Source: CAWAVN01 sp963825075 (GTDB lineage: Bacteria > Planctomycetota > Planctomycetia > Planctomycetales > Planctomycetaceae). Taken from it: 64,000 nt of DNA. The stretch spans positions 205,736 through 269,735 of the forward strand of contig CAWGRX010000009.1 of the NCBI GenBank assembly GCA_963825075.1, in the 5' to 3' direction. Of the stretch, positions 1-11,523 are shown one piece after another (within the stretch, counting starts at the first letter, position 1; every line of letters starts with the position of its first letter). The position numbers were made by a program, and so were the translations under genes. Under the pieces are notes generated by a model that was not told the DNA's origin, did not search any database, and saw only the letters and a list, made by a program, of their open reading frames with translations.

Positions 1-531
1 ATCGCTTTCAATAGCCGAAATTCTCTTCTTGATCTTGATACGGGAAAAACCTTGGTCCCATTGCTACGTGGTGGTCCATCGCAGGTTCCGGAGTTCGACG
101 TTTATGCCAGGTTTGGACTGGATAACGCCGTGGAGCTTTTCGGTCAGCTTCGGAAACTCGGGCAAGTCGAAGCACAGACATGGGAGGAGGCGACTGAAAA
201 GGAGCATTCGGGACCAGGTGCGAAAACTTCCCGTCTCGAAAGCCATCCGCGCAACAACGGATCGCGGAGCCAAGAAGATAAAACTCCAAAAACGTGGATC
301 GTGGAAACGAAACATGGCGGCGTCATGATCTTCCAAGCAGAATACCGTGACGAGATCAAAACGGAAACCAGCGGCATTCAAAAAGGCTTTCTCGTTCGCT
401 ACCGGCAGGTGCGCAAGAGCGAAGAAGGCCAAGCCGAACCGGCGGCTCCGCAGACAAACACCGAACCAGCCAAACCGGCTGCCGGGACGCAAAAAGAATC
501 CGCGGGTCAGGAGCCAACACCGAAAAGCTGA
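1..531 (+). CDS. C-terminal part of an unidentified protein (5' end outside window)
   Basis: Frame 1 is open from the first base and reads through to a stop at 529-531, so this is the tail of a gene that begins upstream of the window. The visible part contains LDLDTGK, then a segment reading TWIVETKHGGVMIFQ, followed by a Pro/Ala/Gln/Glu-rich low-complexity tail. From memory, a similar arrangement (a 'LDLDTGK' strand, then a 'TREGG.GILQ' strand) occurs at the C-terminus of some uncharacterised planctomycete proteins, including proteins with an M56-type peptidase. That is a weak resemblance and no catalytic motif is visible here. The following adaptor remnant lies on the same strand. Confidence 0.45.
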   Translation: MAFNSRNSLLDLDTGKTLVPLLRGGPSQVPEFDVYARFGLDNAVELFGQLRKLGQVEAQTWEEATEKEHSGPGAKTSRLESHPRNNGSRSQEDKTPKTWIVETKHGGVMIFQAEYRDEIKTETSGIQKGFLVRYRQVRKSEEGQAEPAAPQTNTEPAKPAAGTQKESAGQEPTPKS

Positions 532-549
532 CGAAGAAGTGGTGGAGAC

Positions 550-1334
550 ACAGTTGTCTGCCCTTGCAACAATTTTGGGATTTTGGCGCAACATCCCGGA
601 GTCGTGCAGAGGGTGTCCGTTAGCTGAGGGGGATCACGTCAAGAAAGGGGAAGTTCTCCTGCAGCTCAAAAACACGGAAATGGAGAACCAGGTCAAGGAA
701 GCGGAGGCGGAGTTGGCCGTCGAGAAGGAAGTGTACAAGACAGCCGAGGCCGACGTTGCGTTGGCGGAGGCGGAGTTCAAAGGTACCTCCAAGCAGATTC
801 GAGCGGATTTCGGAACTTTACAAAAGGAAGGCGGTGGATAGTAAGCTAATGGATGGGTCGCAGACCGCCATGGAAAAAGCCAAGGCGAACCTGGCGAAAG
901 CCAAATTGGACGTGTTGGCTGCAAAGGCTCAGGTGGCCCTTCAAGAAACCCGCGTAAAGTCGGCCCGCGAACTTTTTGAGGAACTCACCATCAAATCCCC
1001 CACGGATGGAACGGTGTTGGACCTTCTGGCCAACCCGGGCGATTTGATCGAAGCAGGCGACTTTAACTTGCCGCGTTGTGAGGCTCGATGTCCTCACGGC
1101 GGAGGCTTTGCGAGCAATCCGCGCGGACTTCTTGGGCGTAATGTCAAAATCATGACCTATTTTGGAAACAAACGCTCTCAGACGGTTTCGGCGAAAGTAT
1201 CGTTTGTGTCCCCTATAGCCGATCCGGTGACGGGGAAGTTCCGCTTCCGCTGTGATTTCTCAAACCTTGATGCCGACGGGAAACCGATCGCGTATCCGGA
1301 CCAAAAGGCAAAGATTGTTATTCCTTCCAAATAA
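550..1334 (+). pseudogene. HlyD/RND-type periplasmic adaptor (membrane fusion protein), broken by several frameshifts
   Basis: Pieces in all three frames join into one membrane-fusion protein. The lipoyl-like half reads HPGVVQRVSVS and then, one frame away, EGDHVKKGEVLLQLK. An alpha-helical hairpin rich in Ala/Glu/Lys follows (about 690-960), then ELTIKSPTDGTVLDLLANPGDLIEAG and a beta-barrel part ending YPDQKAKIVIPSK. Frame changes are needed near 622, 785, 800 and in 1060-1110. No signal peptide or clear start was found, so the N-terminus is missing or scrambled. Proteins of this family link an inner-membrane transporter to the outer membrane. No transporter gene is adjacent. It is either a true pseudogene or badly affected by sequence error. 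Confidence 0.65.
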
Positions 1335-1337
1335 CCA

Positions 1338-4089
1338 TCACGGCAGCCCGTTGAGTTTTCTCACGACCCATTCCACCGTGAGCAAGCCGAAGAACAACAG
1401 CAAGATCGGCCAGTTGTCCCAGAGTTCGATTTCCTCGCGGTTCTTCGTGCGAAACTCCGGCGGGACGAGGCGGTCGGGGAGGCTTTGAGGGTGTCGGGGA
1501 AATAGAGATAGCCGTCGCTGACGTCGGCGAGTTGTTGGAGCAGCTTGCGGTTCGCCGACAGGTCGCTGAGTTCCAGCGTGGGTTTTTCGTTGACGTAAAA
1601 CGTGGTCGCGATTTCATCTTCGCCGAGGCCGGCGGTTGCGGTGAGCTTCACGCGGTATTCGCCCGGCGGGAGCGAGATGGCCCGGGCTTCGTAAAGCAGC
1701 GAGCCGGTGCGGGTGGGTTCCAGTTCGATCGTCGTAAACGGCCGATCTTCAAATTCCACGTTGCCGTTCTCGTCGATGCGTTTGCGGTAGATGACGGCTT
1801 TGGCTTCGAGATTGGGATTTTGATCCAAAAACTTTTGCGTCCAGCGGGCTTGGATGACGGCATCGTCGCCGTGCTCGATTTCGGTCTTTTGAAGTCCGAA
1901 GCGGACGACTTCGTTTCCGGCGCTGGCTTTGTTGCGGGTCGCCCAGCGGCCGAGTTGGCCCCAGAAGCGGTGATGGTATTTGTCGCCCACGCGGTGCCGC
2001 CATCGCCAGGTGCTGTCGATGCCGATCCACAGCACCTGCCCCGTGCCCAGGTATTGATGGACGAACACCGCGTTTTTCCGCTCATCCTCCAAGGTGAGGT
2101 TCGGCCGAAGCCCATCTCGGCGGCCACCAGCACGCTGGCGTTGGGTTTGACCTCGCCGAAGAGTCCCCAGGTGTGGCCGGGTAGGTTTTGCCAGATGCGG
2201 GCGTTCTCGGCCCGGCTGGTCGTGTCGAATTGGAACATGGCTTCGCGTTCGCCGTCGGGCGTGAGTTGCAAATGAAAGCCCCGCTCGAGCGGATCGCCGA
2301 CGGATCGCACATCATCGATGTTGATGGCCCGCAATTTGGTGACGGGCAGCAGGCGTTCGAGCGTCGGGGATTGATGGAACAGCGGAAAATCGTTTTTGCC
2401 CGCCATTAACACCAGCGTCCCGCCGGACTCCGCAACGAACCGCTCCAACAGGAGCCAGGCTTTTTCCGGCATGTCCGCCGCGGCGACATCGCCGATGATG
2501 ATCAGATCCGGATCGGCGAACGGCGAATGGGCCAGGTCGTCCGCGTCGCCTGGGAGCTTCAATTCTCGCGGAAACCAGGTGTCCTCCAGGATGCCGATGT
2601 AGGGCTGATGAAATACGACCTCTTTCACATTTTCGCGGCCGATGCCTTCATCGCGGTAAAAGGCATTCGTGAGATAGCGGAACTCCCAGCGGGCTTCGCC
2701 TTCCGCGATCAATACATGCACTTTGTCATCCACGATCGTCAAAGCGAATCGGCGGGAGTTGTTGTCCCGGCGGGTTTCGCCTTCCTCCGGCTGGATGCTC
2801 AGCGTGTATTCGTGCCGGCCGATTTCTTCCTCTTCCAACTCGAAGGTGACGACCGTTTCAGTTTGCGCGGGGGTGATTTTGCGGGTGATCGGTTCGCCCT
2901 GGGTGGGTTTCAAAATCACGGTGATTTCCTTGCCCGCAAAGCCCGAGGTATTGAGCACCGCGGTGAGGATGCGGGTGTCTTTTTTGAAGGACAACTGCGG
3001 GAAATCCAAATGGGCGATCGCCAAATCTTTGGGCCGTTGTTCCGAGCCGAGCAAGATCGGAAACACCGGAGCCTTGGCGTTCCCCAACCGGGCGGCGAGC
3101 CGGGTCGCATCCCGCCCCGCGTTGTCGCGGCCATCGGTCAACAGGACCACGCCCATCAAGGGGGCCGTGCTTTCATTCCCGGCGGTTGGCGATAAGCCTT
3201 GGGTCAAATCCGAGACCTGCGGCAGGATGCTCGCGGGTGGGTGGTCCAGATATTTGGAGAGCGACCTTGCATCGGCCGATTCCGACTTGCCGCCGAAGAC
3301 CAGCATTTCCAGCGTGCCGAGGTTTTCCAATTTGGGCAGCAGCGGATTCGAGGTTTCGGTGAGCAGCCGTTTGGCGATTTCCTTGCGGGGGATTTTGTCG
3401 AGCCGCGCGAAAATCTCGTTCAATTGATCTTTGCGGGATTGGGCCAACACCCGCCTGCGATCAGGGTCCTGCGATTCGTCTGCACTCACCCACTCTGGCT
3501 CTTCGCCTCGATCGAACGCCTGTTGCCATTCGTCGAGCCGATCTTTGTTGGCGCTGTTGCCGATGAGTCCCAGCGTTCTGGCCCAGCGCAGTTTTTCGCC
3601 CGGCGTGGCGTGGGCATCCGTGGTGCCCATGCTTTCGGAAAGATCGACCGCCACCAAAATCCGCCCGGAGTGTTTTTTATCGAGTTCCCAAGTCAGCGCG
3701 GGTTTTAACAGCGTCAGAAAAAACACGCCGAACACCAACAGCCTGAATGCCAGCAGCGTATTCCCCACCGCTTTGGGAACGAGCTTCCGCTCGTATTGCA
3801 GGAGCATCACGATCAGCACACCGGCGGCCGCGGTCATCAGGATCGAAACCCAAATCCAGCCGGTGAGGTGCATCTGCAACAGTTGCCAGCCAAACCCCAA
3901 CAGCAACAGCACTGCGAGGGTTTCGGCGATGATTCCGGCTTTTCCCACGGCGGCAGGTTTTGGCTGTTTTCCAAACCGGGCCATGCCCCGGAAGGCGAGA
4001 ATCAAAACCGCAAGCCCGGCCCCGGCCAGATACAACAGCAGCCAGCCGGAGGCGTCGCCTTCCTGAAAAATGAATTTGCGCTCGAACAT
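1338..4089 (-). CDS. Large VWA-domain membrane protein, frameshifted twice
   Basis: The N-terminus carries three hydrophobic segments (about residues 15-32, 50-85, 105-130), the usual anchor of BatA/BatB-like VWA proteins. A von Willebrand A domain follows with the metal-site signature DLSESM near residue 150. Further on are Ig-like strands and a region resembling a class I glutamine-amidotransferase fold (VHVLIAEGEARWEFRY). The frame is lost near 2090 and recovered one frame away (YLGTGQVLWIGIDSTWRWR), and lost again near 1485. The last segment ends with a C-terminal membrane helix (WPILLLFFGLLTVEWVV) before the stop at 1338-1340. The order anchor-VWA-amidotransferase-like-TM is common in planctomycete VWA proteins. 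Function is unknown. It converges on the HlyD remnant with 3 bp between stops. Confidence 0.75.
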
Positions 4090-4373
4090 GGGAAGATAGG
4101 GGCCAAGGCCACAACGTGGCGGAGTTTCAACTTCTACCCTCTGCGAGATTCTATTATAAGAACTCCCGCGAGTTTTCCGCAGTGTTCCCTTGCCGATTCA
4201 GGCCGAAATCCCGCTTTGTTCCAAAACCGGCATGGGCTGCGTGCAAGCGGCGGATGGTTTCTGTTAGAGTAGTTTGCAAGACCCAATCAACCGGCACGCG
4301 CTAGCGTCCGATTCTCCCAACACCATTGAACTGAATCCACTTTCCTTGTTTTCTCGAAAAAAGGTTATGTCCC

Positions 4374-5744
<1,371 letters not shown>

Positions 5745-5862
5745 TTGGTTAATAGGCCACAAAGGTCGCAGAGGCCACAAAGGAGCAAAGGGAAGGCAGA
5801 ACGAGCGCGGAGAACCCAACAGGTATTTTGGGTCTCCGCTCTCATTGATATTGCGGTGCGTG

Positions 5863-7155
5863 TCAGATCTCGCTCAACGGTTCCGTGGCGTCACCGAATT
5901 TGTCGAGCCGGACTCCCATCTTGTGCATCATGCTCAAATACAGCCGGCACATTTGGCGGTCGGATTGCCCGCGATAGTTTAAGTTCTGGCCGCCTTGGAT
6001 TTGGCCGCCCGCGCCGCCGAGCATCACGACCGGCAGTTGGGTGGCATCGTGGTGGCCATTGAGCATGCTAGAACACAGGAGGATCATGGAATTGTCCAAA
6101 GCCGATCGCTCGCCTTCTTGGATCCTATCCAGCCGGCGGGCGATGTAGGCCATTTGTTCCAGGAAGAACTGGTTGACTTTGAGCCAATCGTCGGTGTCGC
6201 TGTGCGAGAGCAGATGGTGGATCATGTAGTCCACGCCCAGATGCGGAAACCTAAGCGTGCCATGATCGTTGTTGAGCTTGAGGGTAGAGACGCGGGTTGT
6301 GTCGGTCTGGAATGCGAGCACCAAAATGTCTGACATCAGCCGCATGTGTTCGACGATGTCCTGCGGATAGCCATCGTTGGGGCGAGGCATGTTGGGTTTT
6401 TCCAAGGTGGGCCGCCAACCTTGGAGTTCTCCCCGCCGACCCGCCTGTTCGATCCGTTGCTCAACTTCCCGGACCGAATTGAGATACTCTTCCAGTCTTT
6501 GGCGGTCGCTCAGGCTCACCCGCCGACTCACGTCTTTGGCATCGGCCAGGACCGCATCGAGGATGCTCTTGTCCGCGCGATTGCCTGAGTCCTTGAATAA
6601 CTGGTCGAAGGCCAAAGCCGGGTAAACTTCCAAGGGGGCAGGCGACGTGGGGCTGCTCCAGGAAATGTGGGAGCTGTAGAGCATGGAATAGTTTTTGTGC
6701 ACGGACGGATTGGCCTTTTCGCATCCCAACACCAGGCTGGGGAGCTTGGTGCGATGGCCGATTCGCTGGGCGATTACCTGATCGACGCTGGTGCCGCTCC
6801 GAATCGTGCCGCCCGCGGAGAGCGGAGCACCGGACAGAAGATTACCCGTCTGGGAGCTGTGGATGTTCCCTTTGAGAGCTTCCGCGTTATAAAGCCCGCG
6901 GATGAAGACCATTCGATCGCGAAAGACTTTGAGCGGATGGAGGACTTTTCCCAGTTCCATCGACCGGCCGCTGCCTTTGGCCCACCATTCGTGCTGGTGA
7001 AACCCGCAGCCGGCGAACAGGATCGCCAACCGCACGGGAGCCGCGTCTGGAGTTTTTGTCCGCTCGCCGGCAAAGGACAACGATTCCATCCAAGGCAAAG
7101 CCATGCTGACGCCCAGTCCGCGAAGAAACGTCCGCCGCGCGAGTTTGTTGTCCAT
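5863..7155 (-). CDS. DUF1552 domain-containing protein with Tat signal
   Basis: 430 residues starting with a Tat-type leader (ARRTFLRGLGVSMALP). The body matches the planctomycete/verrucomicrobial DUF1552 family, recognisable from FAGCGFHQHEWW near the N-terminus, LPSLVLGCEKAN in the middle and NSMILLCSSMLNGHHDATQLPVVMLGGAGG near the end. The fold is related to sulfatase/DUF1501 exported proteins, but no enzymatic activity has been established. It starts 13 bp downstream of the end of the DUF1592 cytochrome gene on the same strand. These two families are almost always encoded together, so the pair is probably an operon producing an exported complex. Confidence 0.9.
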   Translation of the reverse strand: MDNKLARRTFLRGLGVSMALPWMESLSFAGERTKTPDAAPVRLAILFAGCGFHQHEWWAKGSGRSMELGKVLHPLKVFRDRMVFIRGLYNAEALKGNIHSSQTGNLLSGAPLSAGGTIRSGTSVDQVIAQRIGHRTKLPSLVLGCEKANPSVHKNYSMLYSSHISWSSPTSPAPLEVYPALAFDQLFKDSGNRADKSILDAVLADAKDVSRRVSLSDRQRLEEYLNSVREVEQRIEQAGRRGELQGWRPTLEKPNMPRPNDGYPQDIVEHMRLMSDILVLAFQTDTTRVSTLKLNNDHGTLRFPHLGVDYMIHHLLSHSDTDDWLKVNQFFLEQMAYIARRLDRIQEGERSALDNSMILLCSSMLNGHHDATQLPVVMLGGAGGQIQGGQNLNYRGQSDRQMCRLYLSMMHKMGVRLDKFGDATEPLSEI

Positions 7156-7168
7156 GATTTCTCCTCAT

Positions 7169-10100
7169 TTATTCGGTTGGCATATCGCGTCCGCGGATCC
7201 GCTGGAACTGCGGGCTGGTTACAATCGTTTCTACGGCAGCATGGAATTGATAATCATTGGCTTCGAGTTTGGACTTCATTTCCTTTAAGAGCGGTTCATC
7301 CGAAAGCTCGAGTTCCCGGCCTAACGCGAAGCCGAGTAGCTTTCGGCAAAACTGCTCGACGACATCATCCTTCCGATCCACCGACAAATAACTGCGGAGG
7401 CCGTCCAGTCCTTCAATCATCTTTCCGTGGGGAAGTTTGGTGCGGGCATCGACTTTTTTCGGACGAGTTCGGCCGATGGCGTCGAATTGTTCCAAGGAAA
7501 ATCCGTAGGGATCGATCCGCGAATGGCATTTGGCGCACGCGGGTTGGGAACTATGATGTTCGATCAACTGCCGAGCCGTCAAACCCGGCGGAACTTGTTC
7601 GGGCAAAACCGGCACGTTGGCGGGAGGCCGGGGCAATCGCTCGCCCAGCAGCGTTTCATAGATCCAGTTGCCTCGCAGGATCGGGCTGGTCCTTGAAGCC
7701 CCGGACTGGCTGGCCAAAAAGCTCGCCATGCCCAACACGCCGCCCCGGCCCTGGGCCTTTATGCCGTTCACTCGCCGCCACTTCGACCCGCGAACGCCGG
7801 GGACGCCGTAATGTTTGGCGAGCCGCTCGTTGAGAAAGGCATAGTCGGCCGTCAACAGGTCCAAGATCGAACCGTTCTCCTGGAACATCTCCTCGAAAAA
7901 TCGGATCGTTTCTTCGGACATATCCCGCTTGACCTGAGCAAACTCCGGATAAAGCGCTTCGTTCTTTTCCGTGGTCTTGTCGAAGTCCCGCAGGTGCAGC
8001 CATTGGCAGGCGAACTGGACGGCTAACCGCCGGGTTCGCGTATGCTTTAACATTCGCCGCGTTTCTTCGCGAAGATTTTTTTCCTCGTGGAGAACGTCTT
8101 TTTGAGCGAGCCTGCGCAGCGTTTCATCCGGGAGCGACGACCACAGGAAATAGCTCAGCCGCGTGGCCAATTCGAGATCCGAAACGGGAAGAGGTTCTTT
8201 TCCTGCCGGTTGCGTTTCCAACTTATAGAGGAAGGCCGGCGATGTGAGCACGCGGGCCAGCATTAATCGAATCGCCTCTTCGTGAGACGTTCGATTCTCG
8301 CGCAGCGACCGATAAAAACCTTGCAGACTTTCCTTTTCCAAGTTTGTCAGCGGCCGTCTCCAGGCGCGATCCGCCAGAGTGAGTACGCCGGCAACGTGAG
8401 CGGGTTCCGAAGCGATCCTTCGCCGCCGAAACGCCTCGGCTCGTTCCTCGATCGGCTGCTGCATGGGAGCGAAGGCTTTGACCAAATCGGGGCGGTCCTG
8501 CGTGGCGAATTCCGAAATCTGTTCGAATGCCACGACCAGCTTCAAAGGCTCCTGGCTGACAAAGAACAACTCGTCCCAGAGCCGATCGAGCCGGGCGGCT
8601 TGCTCATCGCTGAGCATCAACCGCTTCAGTTGGTCGTCCTCGCGATAAAATAACGTCAGCGTGACCACTTCATCCACGGGGACGATTCGCGCGTAGCACA
8701 AGGCCGGCGGAAACAGGTCCCGGAATTCGCGCATCGCCTTTTCCACCCGCCGGCGGACCAATTCGCTTTTGCCAATCAAAATCGGCGCGGCGAGCGGCAA
8801 TTCCTTACCCTTTGGTTTGCTCGTTTGGGCTTGAATTTGCACGCTGCCCGATTGTCCTGTTTTCTCATCCAGCCGGGCCGAGGTCACAAACACGCCATCT
8901 TTTGCAAGATCCGCCGGCAATCGAATCGCAAGCACTTGCGGGGCCTTGATGCAGAGATCCGCTTCCGGCAGCGAAGAACCGTCCAGGCGCTTTCCGAACA
9001 ATTTAGGATCGAGAGCATATTCCCAATCGCCGGCCATCCGGTCCGATTCAATTCCCAGCCAATCGAGCGGGCCTTTCCAATCGCGAAGTTGCTGCCTGAG
9101 GTTTTGGTCCGCTTCGCTCAACGAGTTTTCGTGTTTCGTGAGCATGGCCGACTGCACCCGGCTTGCATGTTGCCTTTGAATCTCCGAAGACACTTCATGA
9201 ATCACCGCCGCCCGCCAGTTTGCAAGTGCCGAATTGGCGGGGATGGTTGAGCCCTTTTTCTTTTGGCTGGCCGGATTAAAAAAATGCCAAACGTCTTTAT
9301 GGCCGAGGGAATCGGGCAGCGGATTGCCTGCGGAGATTTTGTCCACGATGTCTTTTGCGAGAACCCAAACGCGCTTCGCTCCGGCGGTCTCGCGAATCGT
9401 CCACGAGATGTGCGTGGTGTCGCAGACGTGATTGCCATCGCGGGCGTTCACGACCAGAAACACCACATCTCCCGGTTGAACATCCACGGTATTCTTGATG
9501 TGGAACTCGCTGCGTCCCCCGTTGTCGATCGTGCCGCTTGCCAGCACGCTGGGGCCGGTTTCCGTCAACAATTCCAATCGCCAGGCGGCACCGTTCCCGC
9601 ATTTGTTGTCGGCATCGGCGACGAAGCCTTCGATTTCGACGCGGGTTTCGACGGGGCTTCTCCAGGCGACGGCGGCTTCCTGTTTGGGCCAAGGATGAAC
9701 CGCGACGCCCCGCGCGGGAACCGTCAGCGTGAGAAAAGAGATCGGCTGGTCCGAGCGGTTCGTCAACAGGCTCGTGCCTTCGTTTCCGCCCCATCCGTTA
9801 ATGGCGTCGAAGCCTTGGACTTTCGTCAATTTCTTCGCAAAGTGTCCTGCGATAACCGGCTTTCCGGTCTTGCGGAATCCCGCCCATTTCATCCAGTTGG
9901 CCAGCAGGTCCGCATTGAGGTTCCGCGCTTTGGCGACCTCAGCGACCGTTTTTGAAAGATCGCGAAGGTCCGCGACCGCCGTGAGATAATCTTCCGTCCG
10001 CTTTAGTTCATCGGTTTGAAGCTGTGTCACTTTTCCAATCAACCGGCAAGCGTCGCGGAGCATGATCGGAGATTTCGCTGTGCCCGAGGAACCTGCGGGA

Positions 10101-11332
10101 AACTCGATTCGCGGCCGTTCCAAAACGACATCATCGCCCTCGCTGCCATCGCCCAGATCCCCCACGGCGAGGTAAACCGTTACGTCCGAATTCGCGGTCG
10201 TCGTTTGGAGCGGAACCCGCAGTTCGCGTTTTGCCGCCAACGGGGAAACAGGCTCCATCCAGGCTTTCGCTCCCCCCTCGCGGCCGATGTGACCGATGGA
10301 ATTGAACTTCCAGAGTTGGTTCTGGAGGGCCGCGATTTCGGCTTCGAGCAGGCCGGCATCTTCGGGTTGGGCGGCTTGCCAATTTGATCTAAGCGATTGG
10401 AGATAAAACGAGGAACCCCGCGATTCCTCGGATAGCGCCTTCCAAAGGATGGCGAGGTATTTGGCGTTTAAGGACCGTTCGCGGGCGACTGCACGTATCG
10501 CCGACGGTTCCCGCTTCAACCGCTCCCGCTCGGCTAGCATTGCCGCTAGATATTTCGTCAAAGGCAGACGCCCGCCCTGGTTGGTGTTGAACTTGATGCC
10601 CTGCAAGTTGATCGCTTGGCCGCCGCCGTCCTCGGTGAATTGCCGATAAAACGCCTGGATTCGGGCCAGCAATTCATCCGTGTGATCCCGCCGCGTCGTG
10701 TGGGGCGAGAAGCGAATCCCATCCGGTAAGAAAACGATGTGCTTGGAAACGGCTTTGGCGGCATCGAGATATTTTTGAAGAAGCGCAGGCGACATGCCCT
10801 GACCGCTGCCCGTATTCGTAAAGCCTTCGCCGGCCGCCCCATCCACGGGAAACTCGCGGGTGGGGTCAAGCGTTTCCACGTCCGTCAGGTCGCGAATCGT
10901 ATAGGTGTACTCGGCATTGCTCAACCGGCGCAATAGCACCGGGCCGGGATCGCCGGCGTTCGCTTTGGCTTCCTCGGCGAGAAAATCGCGGACCCAATTT
11001 TTCATCCGCGACGCCTCCTTCTCGCCCGGCTGCGGAGCCTCTTTGGGAGGCATCTGCGCGCTGCCGAGCATCCGGCGGACTTTGAGCCAGGTTTTAAGGT
11101 CCTTCCGCACGTCGGCCGATTTCTGAAAAGCGGCCAAATCCACCTCGGCCTCCGCCGACTTCCCGGAGTGGCAATCCTGGCAGTATCGCTCAAGAAGCGG
11201 TTTTATCGCCGATTGGTATTCGCCATTCCGTGCCGCGTTTGGCTCCGCATAAGCGATCCGAGAAAAGGAAACGCCCACCAAAAGACCAAGTATCCAGACA
11301 CAACGAAGTTTTGAGCGGGCTGGGATTTTCAT
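7169..11332 (-). CDS. DUF1592 domain-containing exported cytochrome-like protein (DUF1587/1592/1588/1585 architecture)
   Basis: About 1387 residues, uninterrupted. After a signal peptide there is a haem-binding CQDCH motif (PSCyt1-like), then RRLSNAEYTYTIRDLT (DUF1587), a long middle region with a beta-sandwich/carbohydrate-binding look, WRRPLTNLEKESLQGFY (DUF1595), SQSGASRTSPILRGNWIYETLLG (DUF1588) and a second haem motif CAKCH followed by the DUF1585 C-terminus. The open frame extends to 11407, but the ATG at 11332 fits the signal peptide (MKIPARSKLRCVWILGLLVG). The family is a large, uncharacterised planctomycete surface or periplasmic c-type cytochrome. It is encoded directly upstream of the DUF1552 gene. 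Its intactness over 4.2 kb contrasts with the frameshifts elsewhere. Confidence 0.9.
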   Translation of the reverse strand: MKIPARSKLRCVWILGLLVGVSFSRIAYAEPNAARNGEYQSAIKPLLERYCQDCHSGKSAEAEVDLAAFQKSADVRKDLKTWLKVRRMLGSAQMPPKEAPQPGEKEASRMKNWVRDFLAEEAKANAGDPGPVLLRRLSNAEYTYTIRDLTDVETLDPTREFPVDGAAGEGFTNTGSGQGMSPALLQKYLDAAKAVSKHIVFLPDGIRFSPHTTRRDHTDELLARIQAFYRQFTEDGGGQAINLQGIKFNTNQGGRLPLTKYLAAMLAERERLKREPSAIRAVARERSLNAKYLAILWKALSEESRGSSFYLQSLRSNWQAAQPEDAGLLEAEIAALQNQLWKFNSIGHIGREGGAKAWMEPVSPLAAKRELRVPLQTTTANSDVTVYLAVGDLGDGSEGDDVVLERPRIEFPAGSSGTAKSPIMLRDACRLIGKVTQLQTDELKRTEDYLTAVADLRDLSKTVAEVAKARNLNADLLANWMKWAGFRKTGKPVIAGHFAKKLTKVQGFDAINGWGGNEGTSLLTNRSDQPISFLTLTVPARGVAVHPWPKQEAAVAWRSPVETRVEIEGFVADADNKCGNGAAWRLELLTETGPSVLASGTIDNGGRSEFHIKNTVDVQPGDVVFLVVNARDGNHVCDTTHISWTIRETAGAKRVWVLAKDIVDKISAGNPLPDSLGHKDVWHFFNPASQKKKGSTIPANSALANWRAAVIHEVSSEIQRQHASRVQSAMLTKHENSLSEADQNLRQQLRDWKGPLDWLGIESDRMAGDWEYALDPKLFGKRLDGSSLPEADLCIKAPQVLAIRLPADLAKDGVFVTSARLDEKTGQSGSVQIQAQTSKPKGKELPLAAPILIGKSELVRRRVEKAMREFRDLFPPALCYARIVPVDEVVTLTLFYREDDQLKRLMLSDEQAARLDRLWDELFFVSQEPLKLVVAFEQISEFATQDRPDLVKAFAPMQQPIEERAEAFRRRRIASEPAHVAGVLTLADRAWRRPLTNLEKESLQGFYRSLRENRTSHEEAIRLMLARVLTSPAFLYKLETQPAGKEPLPVSDLELATRLSYFLWSSLPDETLRRLAQKDVLHEEKNLREETRRMLKHTRTRRLAVQFACQWLHLRDFDKTTEKNEALYPEFAQVKRDMSEETIRFFEEMFQENGSILDLLTADYAFLNERLAKHYGVPGVRGSKWRRVNGIKAQGRGGVLGMASFLASQSGASRTSPILRGNWIYETLLGERLPRPPANVPVLPEQVPPGLTARQLIEHHSSQPACAKCHSRIDPYGFSLEQFDAIGRTRPKKVDARTKLPHGKMIEGLDGLRSYLSVDRKDDVVEQFCRKLLGFALGRELELSDEPLLKEMKSKLEANDYQFHAAVETIVTSPQFQRIRGRDMPTE

Positions 11333-11460
11333 GGGTCTGGTATGGTGCTCCCGTGCTTCGATAACGTTCCCTTGACGGTGCGGGTCTTTCCCTCGCCAAT
11401 GATACAACGGAACCGATTCCGAGATCCAATGGTCTCTTCTGCCCGCTGGGACGGATAATC

Positions 11461-11523
11461 CATCAGCCGCTGGGCGCTAGCCTCGGTTCACGGAGACAAC
11501 CGGACGCTAGCGCGTTCCGGCTT
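11461..11523. repeat. Copy of the GGGCGCTAGCC/ACCGGACGCTAGCGC interspersed repeat
   Basis: Palindromic-looking intergenic sequence built from GCCGCTGGGCGCTAGCC, a short spacer, then AACCGGACGCTAGCGCGTTCC. The same two half-sites recur at about 19975-20040, 37312-37380 and 47655-47720, with partial matches near 4288, 62750 and 63100. This copy lacks the outer inverted repeats seen at 19940 and 37286. It lies between the DUF1592 start and the SpoIID-like stop. Confidence 0.7.

Noticed and set aside
6667..7833. Plus-strand 388-codon open frame across the DUF1552/DUF1592 boundary
   Set aside because: It overlaps two well-supported minus-strand genes and has no recognisable domain.
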